Shown here: positions 1-8,500 of the stretch, in pieces | Numbering within the stretch: the first letter of the stretch is position 1 | Layout of the letters: each line of letters begins with the position of its first letter | Source: Candidatus Sumerlaeota bacterium | GTDB taxonomy: Bacteria > Sumerlaeota > Sumerlaeia > SLMS01 | Reading direction: 5' to 3' | Length of the DNA: 17,377 bases | NCBI GenBank assembly: GCA_020850785.1 | Contig: JADZDZ010000177.1 | Location: 1-17,377 of the forward strand | Made by a program: the position numbers and the translations under genes | The notes under the pieces: model-generated | What the model was told of the DNA's origin: nothing | Seen by the model: the letters and a program-made list of their open reading frames with translations, nothing else | Database searches by the model: none

Positions 1-1247
1 AGAATGTGGACTTCGTGGCCGAATCAGGCAGGCCGGTGATCATCGTTAGCTGGGCGACTGGTCAGTACTGTTGGGTGCTGTCCACCGGCGCGGGTTGCGC
101 GGTCACCTTCACGGGAATCGGCTTCGCTCCTGAAATTGACCTTGGCTACGGAAACAACGTGGCGGACGGCATCAGCTTGGCAGGAACCGGCGCCTCCTTC
201 TCATTCACTGACTGCATTTTTGCTGCCAACGACGGCACGAACGGCCTGTCAACGCTGGACGGCTCGGCGGCCGTCCGTCTGCCGACCAGCGCGAGCCCCT
301 CGGTCGGCGGTCGCAATGTTGGCGACGATTGGATTCAGTTGAATTCCAACACCGCAGCCCTCACGTTCAGCAATTGCGTCGTCACCGGATGCAATGACGA
401 TGCAATTGTCGTTCTGGGCGGCGGCGCTTCCCCGCAGGCAATCACGATCAACAACGGAACCGTGGTGGCGAATGTCGGCGGCGCAGGTTTTCAGGGCGCC
501 GGCAGCAACATTGCAGCAGTCTTTGATGGAACCGCCGGTCGCGTTCTGTTCGCGAAATGCGGACAGCGCTCCGGATTTGCCGCCGCCACAGACACGGGAC
601 CGAAATTCTTCGGAAGCGCTGGCGTCTCCCTTAACATGACGAAGACGGACGTCGTTGAGGCGACGAACGGTGGCGTGTACTTCTTCGGCAACAATCCGAC
701 CGTCAACATCACGGATTGTCGATTGGCGCTGAACAACAGTGGAAACGTTACCCCCGGCGCCAACCTCGCCTTTGGCAGCATTGCTGCGGGCCCCGTTATT
801 ACGAACGTGACGCTTGATTACGTCACCATCCACGATTCGGCCGCCACGGCCAACACGGACGGTGTTATCGGCGCGGAAGGCGCGGCGCTGAGTGCCCAGA
901 ACTATGTCATCACGAACTCAATCTTCTCCGGTGCTGGCGATACCTACGCCAACATGAAGAATGATTCCTCGTCTGCGGGTGCCAGCTCCTTGAGCGTTGC
1001 AACGTCGGCCATCGTGACGGCGGGCACACACGCGATCCCGACACTTGGCGACCTGACGGCGGCGGCGGGCTCTTCCGTCACCGCCGACCCCGCCTATGCT
1101 TCGCTCACCTATACCATTGGGCGCAGCGCAACGAACCCCGACTTCCTTCGTCCGACCGATGCGGCCTACCTGACCGCGTCCTCATCGTCGGGGCTTATCG
1201 GCGGCATTCGTCCGGGCGCCTCGGTTGAGAGCTGGGATCTGTTCTGA
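1..1247 (+). CDS. Right-handed beta-helix surface protein, C-terminal part (5' end outside window)
   Basis: The reading frame is open to the left edge. The first in-frame start-like codon is a GTG at 6 with no ribosome binding site, so the real start almost certainly lies upstream. At least 413 residues are present. The protein is rich in Gly, Ala, Ser, Thr and Asn and low in charge. It carries spaced beta-strand rungs of the type F-x-[FI]-[ST]-[DN]-C (FSFTDCIF, LTFSNCVV, VNITDCRL) followed by an Asn-rich turn, as in parallel beta-helix proteins of the pectate-lyase fold. The tail (ADPAYA ... NPDFLRPTDAAYL ... GLIGGIRPG) resembles the closing segment of such proteins, where a 'DP.. ..Y.L' stretch caps the helix. 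No catalytic residues, anchor or C-terminal sorting signal is visible. It is probably secreted or surface-exposed; a carbohydrate-active or adhesive role is only a guess. A strong terminator follows. Confidence 0.75.
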   Translation, partial: NVDFVAESGRPVIIVSWATGQYCWVLSTGAGCAVTFTGIGFAPEIDLGYGNNVADGISLAGTGASFSFTDCIFAANDGTNGLSTLDGSAAVRLPTSASPSVGGRNVGDDWIQLNSNTAALTFSNCVVTGCNDDAIVVLGGGASPQAITINNGTVVANVGGAGFQGAGSNIAAVFDGTAGRVLFAKCGQRSGFAAATDTGPKFFGSAGVSLNMTKTDVVEATNGGVYFFGNNPTVNITDCRLALNNSGNVTPGANLAFGSIAAGPVITNVTLDYVTIHDSAATANTDGVIGAEGAALSAQNYVITNSIFSGAGDTYANMKNDSSSAGASSLSVATSAIVTAGTHAIPTLGDLTAAAGSSVTADPAYASLTYTIGRSATNPDFLRPTDAAYLTASSSSGLIGGIRPGASVESWDLF

Positions 1248-1277
1248 TCCAGCAACCTGTTTCAGCGTTTCAGCGTG

Positions 1278-1310
1278 AAAGGGCGGCACTTCGGTGTCGC
1301 CCTTTCTTTT
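1278..1310 (+). terminator. Rho-independent terminator of the beta-helix gene
   Basis: A 12-bp stem (AAAGGGCGGCAC with GTGTCGCCCTTT, one G-U pair) closes on a TTCG tetraloop, and CTTTT follows directly. It lies 30 bases after the stop codon. UUCG tetraloops are a classic stabilising loop in bacterial terminators. Confidence 0.9.
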
Positions 1311-1378
1311 GTCCGCAACGCGGCGTTCAATAACAGTCCTGAAATCCGCTGCCCAGACCACGCAGCCTGTAGAATTCC

Positions 1379-2746
1379 ATGGCTCCCGGAGGTTCCCCTC
1401 TGTTTGCTCCTGCCATGCGAGCGACCAAAAGGAAACCTTCCGATTCCGCCATCGCGCAGCTTCAATCGCTGCTCCATCATCTGGGGTGGAACGTTGCGGC
1501 GTTCACGCAGATGGAGCCGCTTGGAAACGCGGGAAAATGGCAGACCGCTCCCCTGCCTGATGGCAGTGCGCTGCTGATCATTCTGCTAAAGGATGACCTG
1601 CGGGGAATGGAGGAGCCGTTCAAGGCCTATGAGGACCTGACGCAGCAGCATCGCGAACTGGCGGCGCGGATTCATGACGCCGACCTGCGGCTGCGGCACG
1701 CGTTGCTGCTGGATGAGCGGATGCACCTGCATCTGATCGATTTTGCGCAGGAGGAAGTGATCCTGGAAGCACGCGGTGCGGAGGACATTCGCGAGCGCCT
1801 CGCCCCGTTGCTGAACCTGAACGCGCTCGTGCGGGGGTCGCTGGCAACGCATTCGTTGAAGTCGCCGGGGCAGCGGGCGCGCGAACTGGCGGATTGGACG
1901 CGCGTGTGGAGTTCGCGCGTGGGCGCCGCGACGAACAGCTCGCGCGAGGCGATGCGGGCGCTGTTTCACTGGCTGTTCCTTGCGCGGCTGGCAGAGCAAT
2001 TGGGCTTCGGGCCAAAGCGAAGGAAGAAATTTTCAGAGTATGCGCTGGATGCAAAACCGGCGCAGGCGGCGCGCTTTCTGACACAGCTCTTCAAGCCGCT
2101 GGCGGAGCAGTGGAACCTGCTGCAGGGATTTTCCACGGACAAGATGCACGACGTGATCCAGCGCGCCTCCGATTCCGGGCAACTGACACAGTGCCTGCAA
2201 AGCTTCAGCCGCCTGAGCGCGAGCAAATTCTCCGCGCTCGTGTTCGCCGAAGCGTTTGCCGATGATGAACTGCGCCTGCTGGGTTGGCGCCATTCTCTGC
2301 TGAATGCGGACGAAGCAGTGCGCGACAGTCCTGCGGAATGGTTCTCGCAACCGCTGATGATCAACTTGGATGACACCGGGTTCCCGCTGCTGCTGCGAAG
2401 ATTCGATGCGGTGACGGATGACCTGCGGCGCTTTGCGCGGGAACAGGCCGTGCAGGCGGCGCGCGGCGAACGGGCGGGATTGCAGTTGGATGCCTTCGCA
2501 TCCGCACCCTCCTCCTTCGCGGAGGAGGAAGTCCCCCGGTTGGTTCTTCAATTCGCGATGCAGGTGGAAACAGCGAAGCGCGAACGGGCGGCCCTCGCGC
2601 TGCTTGTGCTGCTCGCGCACGCGGCGGAATGGCATGCACGGCTGCGTGAGCCGGAGCCCATCTTCCCCGTGCCGCATATCATAACCACGGAAGTTGTTGT
2701 GGAACGCAGAGTGCGACCTAGCGCGCAGGATGCGTGGATGAATTGA
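1379..2746 (+). CDS. Hypothetical helical protein, 455 residues
   Basis: I do not recognise this family. The protein is predominantly alpha-helical by composition (Leu, Ala, Arg, Glu, Gln), with no signal peptide, no transmembrane segment and no obvious catalytic motif, so it is probably cytoplasmic. A central stretch (about residues 130-215) includes 'HLHLIDFAQEEVILEARGAE' and a compact hydrophobic helix 'ALFHWLFLARLAEQLGF'. The latter faintly recalls helical N-terminal regions of N6-adenine methylase/restriction proteins, but no NPPY or SAM motif is present, so this is not a functional claim. The start is uncertain. ATG 1379 gives the longest product and ATG 1415 (MRATKRK) is the alternative; neither has a Shine-Dalgarno at normal distance. 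A perfect GGAGG (1388-1392) instead sits 7 bases before an in-frame CTG at 1400. The gene converges with the lipoprotein gene on the other strand, with 57 bases between stops and no clear terminator there. Confidence 0.7.
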   Translation: MAPGGSPLFAPAMRATKRKPSDSAIAQLQSLLHHLGWNVAAFTQMEPLGNAGKWQTAPLPDGSALLIILLKDDLRGMEEPFKAYEDLTQQHRELAARIHDADLRLRHALLLDERMHLHLIDFAQEEVILEARGAEDIRERLAPLLNLNALVRGSLATHSLKSPGQRARELADWTRVWSSRVGAATNSSREAMRALFHWLFLARLAEQLGFGPKRRKKFSEYALDAKPAQAARFLTQLFKPLAEQWNLLQGFSTDKMHDVIQRASDSGQLTQCLQSFSRLSASKFSALVFAEAFADDELRLLGWRHSLLNADEAVRDSPAEWFSQPLMINLDDTGFPLLLRRFDAVTDDLRRFAREQAVQAARGERAGLQLDAFASAPSSFAEEEVPRLVLQFAMQVETAKRERAALALLVLLAHAAEWHARLREPEPIFPVPHIITTEVVVERRVRPSAQDAWMN

Positions 2747-2803
2747 GGAGTTGCCTGCGGATGATGGAACTGCAGCCTGTCACTTCCTTCGGGAATAATT
2801 TCC

Positions 2804-3823
2804 CTACTTCCCAAACCCCGGTTCGCGTGAGAAGAGGACGGTGCTGTTGCTGAAGGTCTTCTTGAGGATCGGCCGTCGCGAATCGTCAAGGGGCACCATG
2901 AAGGACTTCACCTGTTCCAACGCGGTGCCGTACTGGTCATCATCCAGACGCTTGAGATAAACATTGGTCGCGTTGATACGACCCATCTTCAACGTTTCGA
3001 CTCCCTGCATCAGGTAGGGAAGTTGCTGCGTGAGGGTGAGGATGGCTTCCTCTGCGGCGTACTTCAGGCAATAGTCGGCGCGAAGCACCTTCGTGTTCAG
3101 GCCGTTCTGGGCGTAGGCGCCGGAACCGCGGCGAATCACGTATTCGCCAATCTTTACCTGGCCTTCGCCGATGCCCTCCAGAATTTCCCCTTCGATCTGG
3201 ATGCGCGCTTCACCCGCCCCCCAACCGAACCCGTAGCGCATCCAGCCGATGCCCTTCGAATAGTCGGTGACATTCGAGGTGATCGTGATGATGCGGTAGC
3301 CGCTCAGTTTTTGTTCCGTGGGTGAGTAGGCATAACGCACGCGCACGGGATGGGGGTAGGATCGCAGCAGATAACGGTAAAGACGTTCGCGAATGGTGAA
3401 GAGGATTTCCTTCTGCCGATCGGGAGGACCCTGCAACTGCACGCCGGCCTTCGCGGCAGCATCGGCCGCTTTCTTCGCCTCCTTGTCGGAAACCTTGAAC
3501 GGTTCCGCCAACCATTTCGGTTCGGGAATAATGAACGCGAGCGCGCGGGTGGTTTCGTCGTCATTCAAGGGAAGGGGCACGAAGGTCTCCTTCCCGGTCT
3601 TCTTGTCAATTTTCTGAAGCTTGCGCTCGTGGGTGGGCGCCGGGGCGTAGCGGCTATTCTCATCAAAACGCAATTTGAAGAATCCCACCTCAATCGCGTT
3701 GAAATCCTGATAGCCGCCCTTCAGGTAACCAGTGTCGCGCACGCGCGAATAGCAACCTGCGAGGGCGAAGCATGCCACAAGAAGTGTGAAAAGAAGAGAG
3801 GAGCGAACGACGGAAAATTTCAT
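2804..3823 (-). CDS. Lipoprotein of unknown function (DUF3313-like layout), 339 residues
   Basis: An N-terminal lipoprotein signal is clear: positive start (MKFSVVRSS), hydrophobic core, lipobox LAGC with Cys24 as the lipidated residue. Residue +2 is Tyr, not Asp, so inner-membrane retention by the Lol rule is not indicated and outer-membrane sorting is likely. The mature N-terminus has 'DTGYLKGGYQDF', resembling the 'sGfL.dYs.L' opening of DUF3313 lipoproteins. The second half ('IQIEGEILEGIGEGQVKIGE' and 'YAAEEAILTLTQQLPYL') resembles the beta-strand-plus-amphipathic-helix layout used in that family and in related outer-membrane lipoproteins of unknown role. A basic, proline-containing segment (about residues 60-85) separates the two parts. 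The ATG at 3823 was chosen because it gives the intact signal peptide; no good Shine-Dalgarno precedes it. The gene lies 272 bases downstream of the OmpA-type gene on the same strand, with a terminator between them, so it is probably transcribed separately. Confidence 0.8.
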   Translation of the reverse strand: MKFSVVRSSLLFTLLVACFALAGCYSRVRDTGYLKGGYQDFNAIEVGFFKLRFDENSRYAPAPTHERKLQKIDKKTGKETFVPLPLNDDETTRALAFIIPEPKWLAEPFKVSDKEAKKAADAAAKAGVQLQGPPDRQKEILFTIRERLYRYLLRSYPHPVRVRYAYSPTEQKLSGYRIITITSNVTDYSKGIGWMRYGFGWGAGEARIQIEGEILEGIGEGQVKIGEYVIRRGSGAYAQNGLNTKVLRADYCLKYAAEEAILTLTQQLPYLMQGVETLKMGRINATNVYLKRLDDDQYGTALEQVKSFMVPLDDSRRPILKKTFSNSTVLFSREPGFGK

Positions 3824-3987
3824 TCGAAGCTGTCGTCCGCCTTGGGAGGAATTGGGATATTGCGTCAGGGCTTTGGAGGCTTATCCGCCCATCAATACCC
3901 GCGTGGTGCTGCGATGTTGTTGCGATACTTCACGAAATCTTGTCCGAACTCCGGCCCCGGAATGCCAAAGTCCTTTTTTGATTATGT

Positions 3988-4026
3988 CAGCCGGGGGAAC
4001 CTGATCGTAATCAGGTTCCCCGGCTG
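3988..4026. repeat. Long near-perfect inverted repeat (hairpin) between two lipoprotein genes
   Basis: The arms CAGCC-GGGGG-AACCTGAT (3988-4005) and ATCAGGTTCCCCGGCTG (4010-4026) pair over 17 bp with a single extra G in the left arm and a CGTA loop. Neither strand shows a T-run right after the stem, so it is not a standard intrinsic terminator. It lies about 165 bases before the DUF3313-like lipoprotein start and 35 bases beyond the OmpA gene's terminator. It could be an mRNA-stabilising 3' hairpin, a leader structure or an imperfect operator. Confidence 0.8.
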
Positions 4027-4052
4027 CCGCTCCGGTAAACGGTTGTGAGGGT

Positions 4053-4082
4053 TATAAAACCAAGCCTCCTGCTCGAGGCTTG
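4053..4082 (-). terminator. Rho-independent terminator of the OmpA-type lipoprotein gene
   Basis: Read on the minus strand, CAAGCCTC (4082-4075) pairs perfectly with GAGGCTTG (4068-4061) around a 6-base loop, followed by GTTTTATAA. The stem begins 13 bases past the stop codon. The U-tract is short (four), so termination may be partial. Confidence 0.75.
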
Positions 4083-4095
4083 TTGAGGACGTGAA

Positions 4096-5175
4096 TCAAT
4101 CCGCCTTCGCGAGCGACTTGCGCTCCACGGAGGAGATTTTCTCCGGCAGAATCACAATCACCGCACGGCGGTTGTCGCGGCGGCCTTCGGCCGTTGCGTT
4201 CGTCGTGGCGGGGCGGAATTCGCCGTAGCTGGAGGCGCTGACCAATGCGGGGTCGATGCCGTGGACTTCCACGAGTTCATGCAGCATCGTCAGTGCGCGG
4301 GCCGCACCCAGTTCCCAGTTCGAGCGCCAGCCGGACATCTTGATGGGCTGGTTGTCCGTGTGGCCTTCCACGAGGAGTTCGCGGTTGGGGAACTTTGACT
4401 TCAGAACGCCGGCAACCTTGGCAATCAGTTCCTGGCCGTCGGCGGACAATTCCGCCTTGCCGGGGGTGTAGAGCAGCGAATCGACGATCGTCATCTGCAG
4501 GCCGCGGCTGGTCTCTTCCAGCTTCACGTTCATGTCTGCCAGTTGCTTCTTGAGCGCGTCAGTTGCCTGATCGCGGGCGTTCAGCGACGTCTGAAGCACG
4601 TCGATCTTGTTGCGAAGATCGCCAACCTGCGTCTCCTTGTCGTTGATCTGCTGACGAAGCGCGTCGGCCTCATCCTGCGCCTTCTGCAGCGCATCCTTCA
4701 GGTCGTTGATCTGCGCCTTGAGCGCGGCAAGCTCGCCACCGAGGCTCGCCTTGTCCGCAGCGTCCGCCTGGGCCTGTGCCAGCTTCGCCTGAGCATCGGC
4801 CAGTTGGTTGCGAAGGCTTTCCAATTCCGCAAGCTGATCTGCGGAGGGTGCCGCCTTGCCATTGAGCGCGGCAAGTTCGTTTTCCTTTTCTGTCAGTTGC
4901 GCGCGCAGGTTTTCCAGTTCGCGCTCCGTGTCCGCCTGAGTCACCTGATCGTAGGCATCACCGACGAGGCCACCGATGGCCGCACCGGACGAACCGCCGA
5001 TGACGGCGCCCGTGGTGGGACCGACGGGAACCCAATTGTTGCCGACGACTGCACCGGCGATACCGCCCGCGAGGCCCGCTCCCGCAGCGCCCTTTTGAGC
5101 GGAGCTGCAGCCGGAGACCGCCAGCGCGGTTACTGCCAACAACGTGGATAGTGTAAGAACTTTGAGGGCCTTCAT
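4096..5175 (-). CDS. OmpA-family lipoprotein with glycine zipper and coiled coil, 359 residues
   Basis: This is a peptidoglycan-associated outer-membrane lipoprotein of the OmpA/MotB C-terminal domain family. In order: signal peptide with lipobox VSGC (Cys23); glycine zipper (about 29-73, repeated G-A-x-x-G and GGxxG steps, as in glycine-zipper 2TM domains); a long Ala/Leu/Gln/Asp coiled coil (about 78-222); and an OmpA domain (about 228-343). The OmpA domain carries EGHTDNQPI (270-278), 'SNWELGAARA' and 'GRRDNRRAVIVIL'. Asp274 and Arg293 occupy the positions of the two residues that bind diaminopimelate in OmpA. The tether-spacer-anchor layout suggests a long reach from outer membrane to cell wall. 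The start at 5175 is favoured over a frame open to 5364 because it yields the intact signal peptide and has AGGAG 10 bases upstream. It is divergent from the protease gene. Confidence 0.93.
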   Translation of the reverse strand: MKALKVLTLSTLLAVTALAVSGCSSAQKGAAGAGLAGGIAGAVVGNNWVPVGPTTGAVIGGSSGAAIGGLVGDAYDQVTQADTERELENLRAQLTEKENELAALNGKAAPSADQLAELESLRNQLADAQAKLAQAQADAADKASLGGELAALKAQINDLKDALQKAQDEADALRQQINDKETQVGDLRNKIDVLQTSLNARDQATDALKKQLADMNVKLEETSRGLQMTIVDSLLYTPGKAELSADGQELIAKVAGVLKSKFPNRELLVEGHTDNQPIKMSGWRSNWELGAARALTMLHELVEVHGIDPALVSASSYGEFRPATTNATAEGRRDNRRAVIVILPEKISSVERKSLAKAD

Positions 5176-5562
5176 GTTTTCTGCTCTCCTGATGGCTGAC
5201 CGCCCCACTGGTGTCCCCTGTGGTGGCTTGTCCCTTTGGTAAAGAATCCTGCGAGGAATGGTCCTCGGATCGGCACCACTGCAAGAAAAAAAAACACGCG
5301 AATTCGAGAATATTTTAGGTGACGCGCGGCGCGGAACATTTGACGAACTTCCCATGTCTTTCATGGTATTCGTGCCTTTGGCTGTGGCGGCGGGGAGTCA
5401 GGACTGTCGGTCGGGCGGGCGCCAGCTTCCAGCGGCCCCACTTCTCCCCTTGTGCTGCCCCAAGGGCTGAAGTGGGATAAGGACCTCAGGAAAAACATTT
5501 TTAGCCGGGCGCCCTTGATGGAGATCGCATCGCAGATGATTGCACGGAAGAGGACCTTGATG
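5176..5562. promoter_or_regulatory. Divergent intergenic region between OmpA-type lipoprotein and secreted protease
   Basis: These 387 bases must hold promoters for two divergent genes, or at least leader sequences. Visible items are a nine-A run (5286-5294), an AT-rich patch GAATATTTTA (5317-5326), and a small inverted repeat CGAGGA-ATGG-TCCTCG (5252-5267) in the OmpA leader. There is also a possible plus-strand promoter with TTGACG (5340-5345) and a poor -10, TGGTAT (5364-5369), at 18-base spacing. None of these is strong enough to call a promoter with confidence. I see no convincing small gene here. Confidence 0.35.
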
Positions 5563-8500
5563 ATGAACACACGGAAAATGGCGGGAGCGCTGATGCTGGC
5601 GGCATCGCTGCTGGCGGCGGAAGGCGTGCGCGCGGCGGACGACAGGACGAAGGGCCTCAGCCAACCTTGGGCCGCGAATGTCGTCTCGCTCAGGCTGCTC
5701 AACGAAATCGAACAGCGCACCACGGGGAAGTCGCTGAATCCCGGCGGGTTGAAGAACACCGCCGTGCGCTCCTCGGAGAACGGCAGCGTGCTTTGCGAAG
5801 TAACCGTCAATGCATGGGGACCGAACACGGAGGCACAGTTCGCCATCAAGGGCGTGAACATTCTTCACGCATCGGAAACGTACAAGCGCCTTACGCTGGA
5901 ATTGGTTGATCCGAACGCGGTGTACGAAATCGCCAAGCTTCCCGGCGTTGTGCAGGTTGATCCCTCTTATGGATACGCAACATTCGCAGGATCGGTGACG
6001 GCGCAGTCATACGTCGCCATGAACGTTGATCGTGCGATCAATCGCTACGGAGTAACGGGCGTGGGACAGAAGGTCGGCCTGCTCTCCGACAGCTTCGCGG
6101 CCACGAGCGGCGTGCGCGACGGCGACACGACGCCGGCGGAGGGTCAGGCGGGCACGCTACGCAACGCACGCACTCAGGACAGCGGCGACCTTCCGGAGGA
6201 GGTGCAAATCCTGCGGGACATCCCTGGAGTGAGTGCCTTCGGCGAGCCTTCCGATGAAGGTGCCGGCATGGCGGAATTGGTTCACGATCTTGCACCGGGA
6301 GCGGCGATTGCATTCCACACCGCCGCCATAAGCGAGACTTCATTCGCCGACGGCATCACGCTTCTTCGCAATGCGGGCAGCACCATCGTCTGCGACGACG
6401 TGATCTACTTCGCAGAGCCAATGTATCAGGACGGCCCCGTTGCGCAGGCCGCGCGCCAATGTGTGGCTGCCGGCGTTCCCTACTTCTCCGCTGCGGGAAA
6501 CGACAAGAACCTTGGATTGAAGTTCAACTATCAAGATTACAACCCCGCCGTGGACACGGAAGGCTCCACGATGCTGACCACGGACGACTACCATCGCTGG
6601 AGCAATGGCACGCCGTTTCTTGCGGTCACGTTTCTTCCCTTCAACACGGTGACGCTGATTCTTCAGTGGAACCAGCCATACAACAGCGTCTCCCCCGGCA
6701 ACGGCGCGCAGATCGATCTGGACCTTGTTGCGTACCGCGGACCCAGCATCGCCAGCGGTGGCGTTGGCATCGTCAACGACCTGCAGGGCACCACAGGATC
6801 ACCGTTTGGTAATCCGCTCGAAATTCTTCAGTACACAAACCTCACCAACACACCGCAAACTTTCTACATTGCCATCAACCACGTGCGCGGCATGCAGGAT
6901 GGAATTCCGCAAAGCCCCGGCACGCCGCTGGAATGCCGCCTTGTGGCGTTTGGCGCCGCGCCCCTGATCGAGGGAATCACGAGCGACACGTCACAGTATG
7001 GTGGGCCGACGATTTTCGGCCACGCGGTTGCCGATGGTGTCATGGCGGTGGGCGCCGTGCCGTGGTATGACACGCCGCGCTTCGACACGAACCTTGGCGC
7101 AGGTCCCGGCATCGACCCGCAGGACTTCACTTCACGCGGCGGCAACCTGACGATTCAGTTCAGCGACACGGGCGCCTATGCTCCCCGCACACGGTTTGTG
7201 CCGGACATCGCGGCGACGCAGGGCGACAACACGACGTTCTTCGGCAGCCCGCTGGACCTGCTTGGCTATCAGGGAGAACCGGACAACTTCCCCAACTTCT
7301 TCGGCACCTCGGCGGCGGCGCCGAATGCAGCCGCAATCGCCGCGCTGATGTTGGATATGAAACCGGACCTTACGCCTGCGGGCATCCGCACCATCATGCA
7401 GAACACGGCCATCGATGTCGTTGGGCGCCGCGGCGCCGTCGGCGTTGATGACGTCACTGGCGCGGGACTGATCGATGCCCAGCGCATTCTGGAGGACATC
7501 GCCGGCGACACGGGTGTGACGCCGGTGCCAACGCCCGCAGGAACGCCGGCGCCGCGCTTCCGCCATCAGTTCGTCGCGATTACCTCCCCGGACCCCGAAG
7601 TTGCGCTGACGCAGTCCACCTTCGAGGGATGGATTTTCGAATCCGGCGGTCCCTCCTTCGTGGAGCCCATCCCCGGCGACGCGCTCGGCTCCCCCGTCCT
7701 CACGACATTCGAAAACAGCAACACCTTCGGCTTCTTCACTTCGCCGTCGTTCGTTGCGGGCGCCTATGAAAAAACCGGCGACATTCCGATGAATGGCGGC
7801 AACGGCGACACGAATCTCTACCGCGCCGATTTCGTCGTGCGCACTTCGCTGGAGGACAGTTCGCTGGTTCCGACGATTCGCTTCCGCGCCACCACGCAAA
7901 ACAATGAACTGTCGAGCATGTTGGTTGTCACCTCCACTGGCGATGGCGTAATTTCACCAACCGATCCGAACATCTATCGCCTCTACTTCAGCCTGCCCAG
8001 CCTGCAGAATCGCTTCCGCCTGTTCTATGAAGTGATCAATGTGGGCGGCACGGATGCGGCGAATGCAAACCTCATCCTTGATCGCGTGGACGTGACGGCG
8101 ATGTCCGTGACGGGACTCATCGATCAGCAGTCCGAGCGCACCTACGATTTCCGCGGACCCGACAGCCTTGGGTGGACCTATCGTGACGCACAGCCGATCC
8201 TTGTCTCCACGCAGCAGTCCTATGTGCCCGAAGGCTTGCGCCTTGGCCCCAGCAACACCGGCAGCGCCGTGGCGTTCGGGTTCTACGGCTCACCGGAAGA
8301 CGACGGAAATGCCCTTTCTTTTGAGCCGTCGCGGCTCTATCGCGCACGCTTCCGCGTAAGCTCCAACCTTGTACTCCGAAGCCAGGTGCCCACGTTCCGC
8401 GTGCGCATGAACAGCGAGCACAACGACCTGAGCGCGATGCTAGTGCTGGAGTCACCTTCGGAAACAGCGCACGTTCCCCTGAGCGGTGAGTTGTACTCCT

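Noticed and set aside
249..833. Minus-strand open frame opposite the beta-helix gene
   Set aside because: Its composition (Arg, Gly, Val-rich, no domain) is typical of an antisense shadow of a GC-rich gene, and the plus frame shows clear beta-helix rungs.
3350..4048. Plus-strand open frame opposite the DUF3313-like lipoprotein
   Set aside because: It runs through the lipoprotein gene, the intergenic region and the long hairpin, with no recognisable domain or start signal. The opposite strand has a clear lipobox.
5252..5267. Inverted repeat CGAGGA-ATGG-TCCTCG in the OmpA leader
   Set aside because: A 6-bp stem of this kind is common by chance at this GC content; it is recorded in the intergenic entry but not promoted to an operator.
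5176..5364. N-terminal extension of the OmpA-type lipoprotein to an upstream ATG at 5364
   Set aside because: It would bury the lipoprotein signal peptide 63 residues inside the protein. The internal ATG at 5175 has a good AGGAG and starts the signal peptide.
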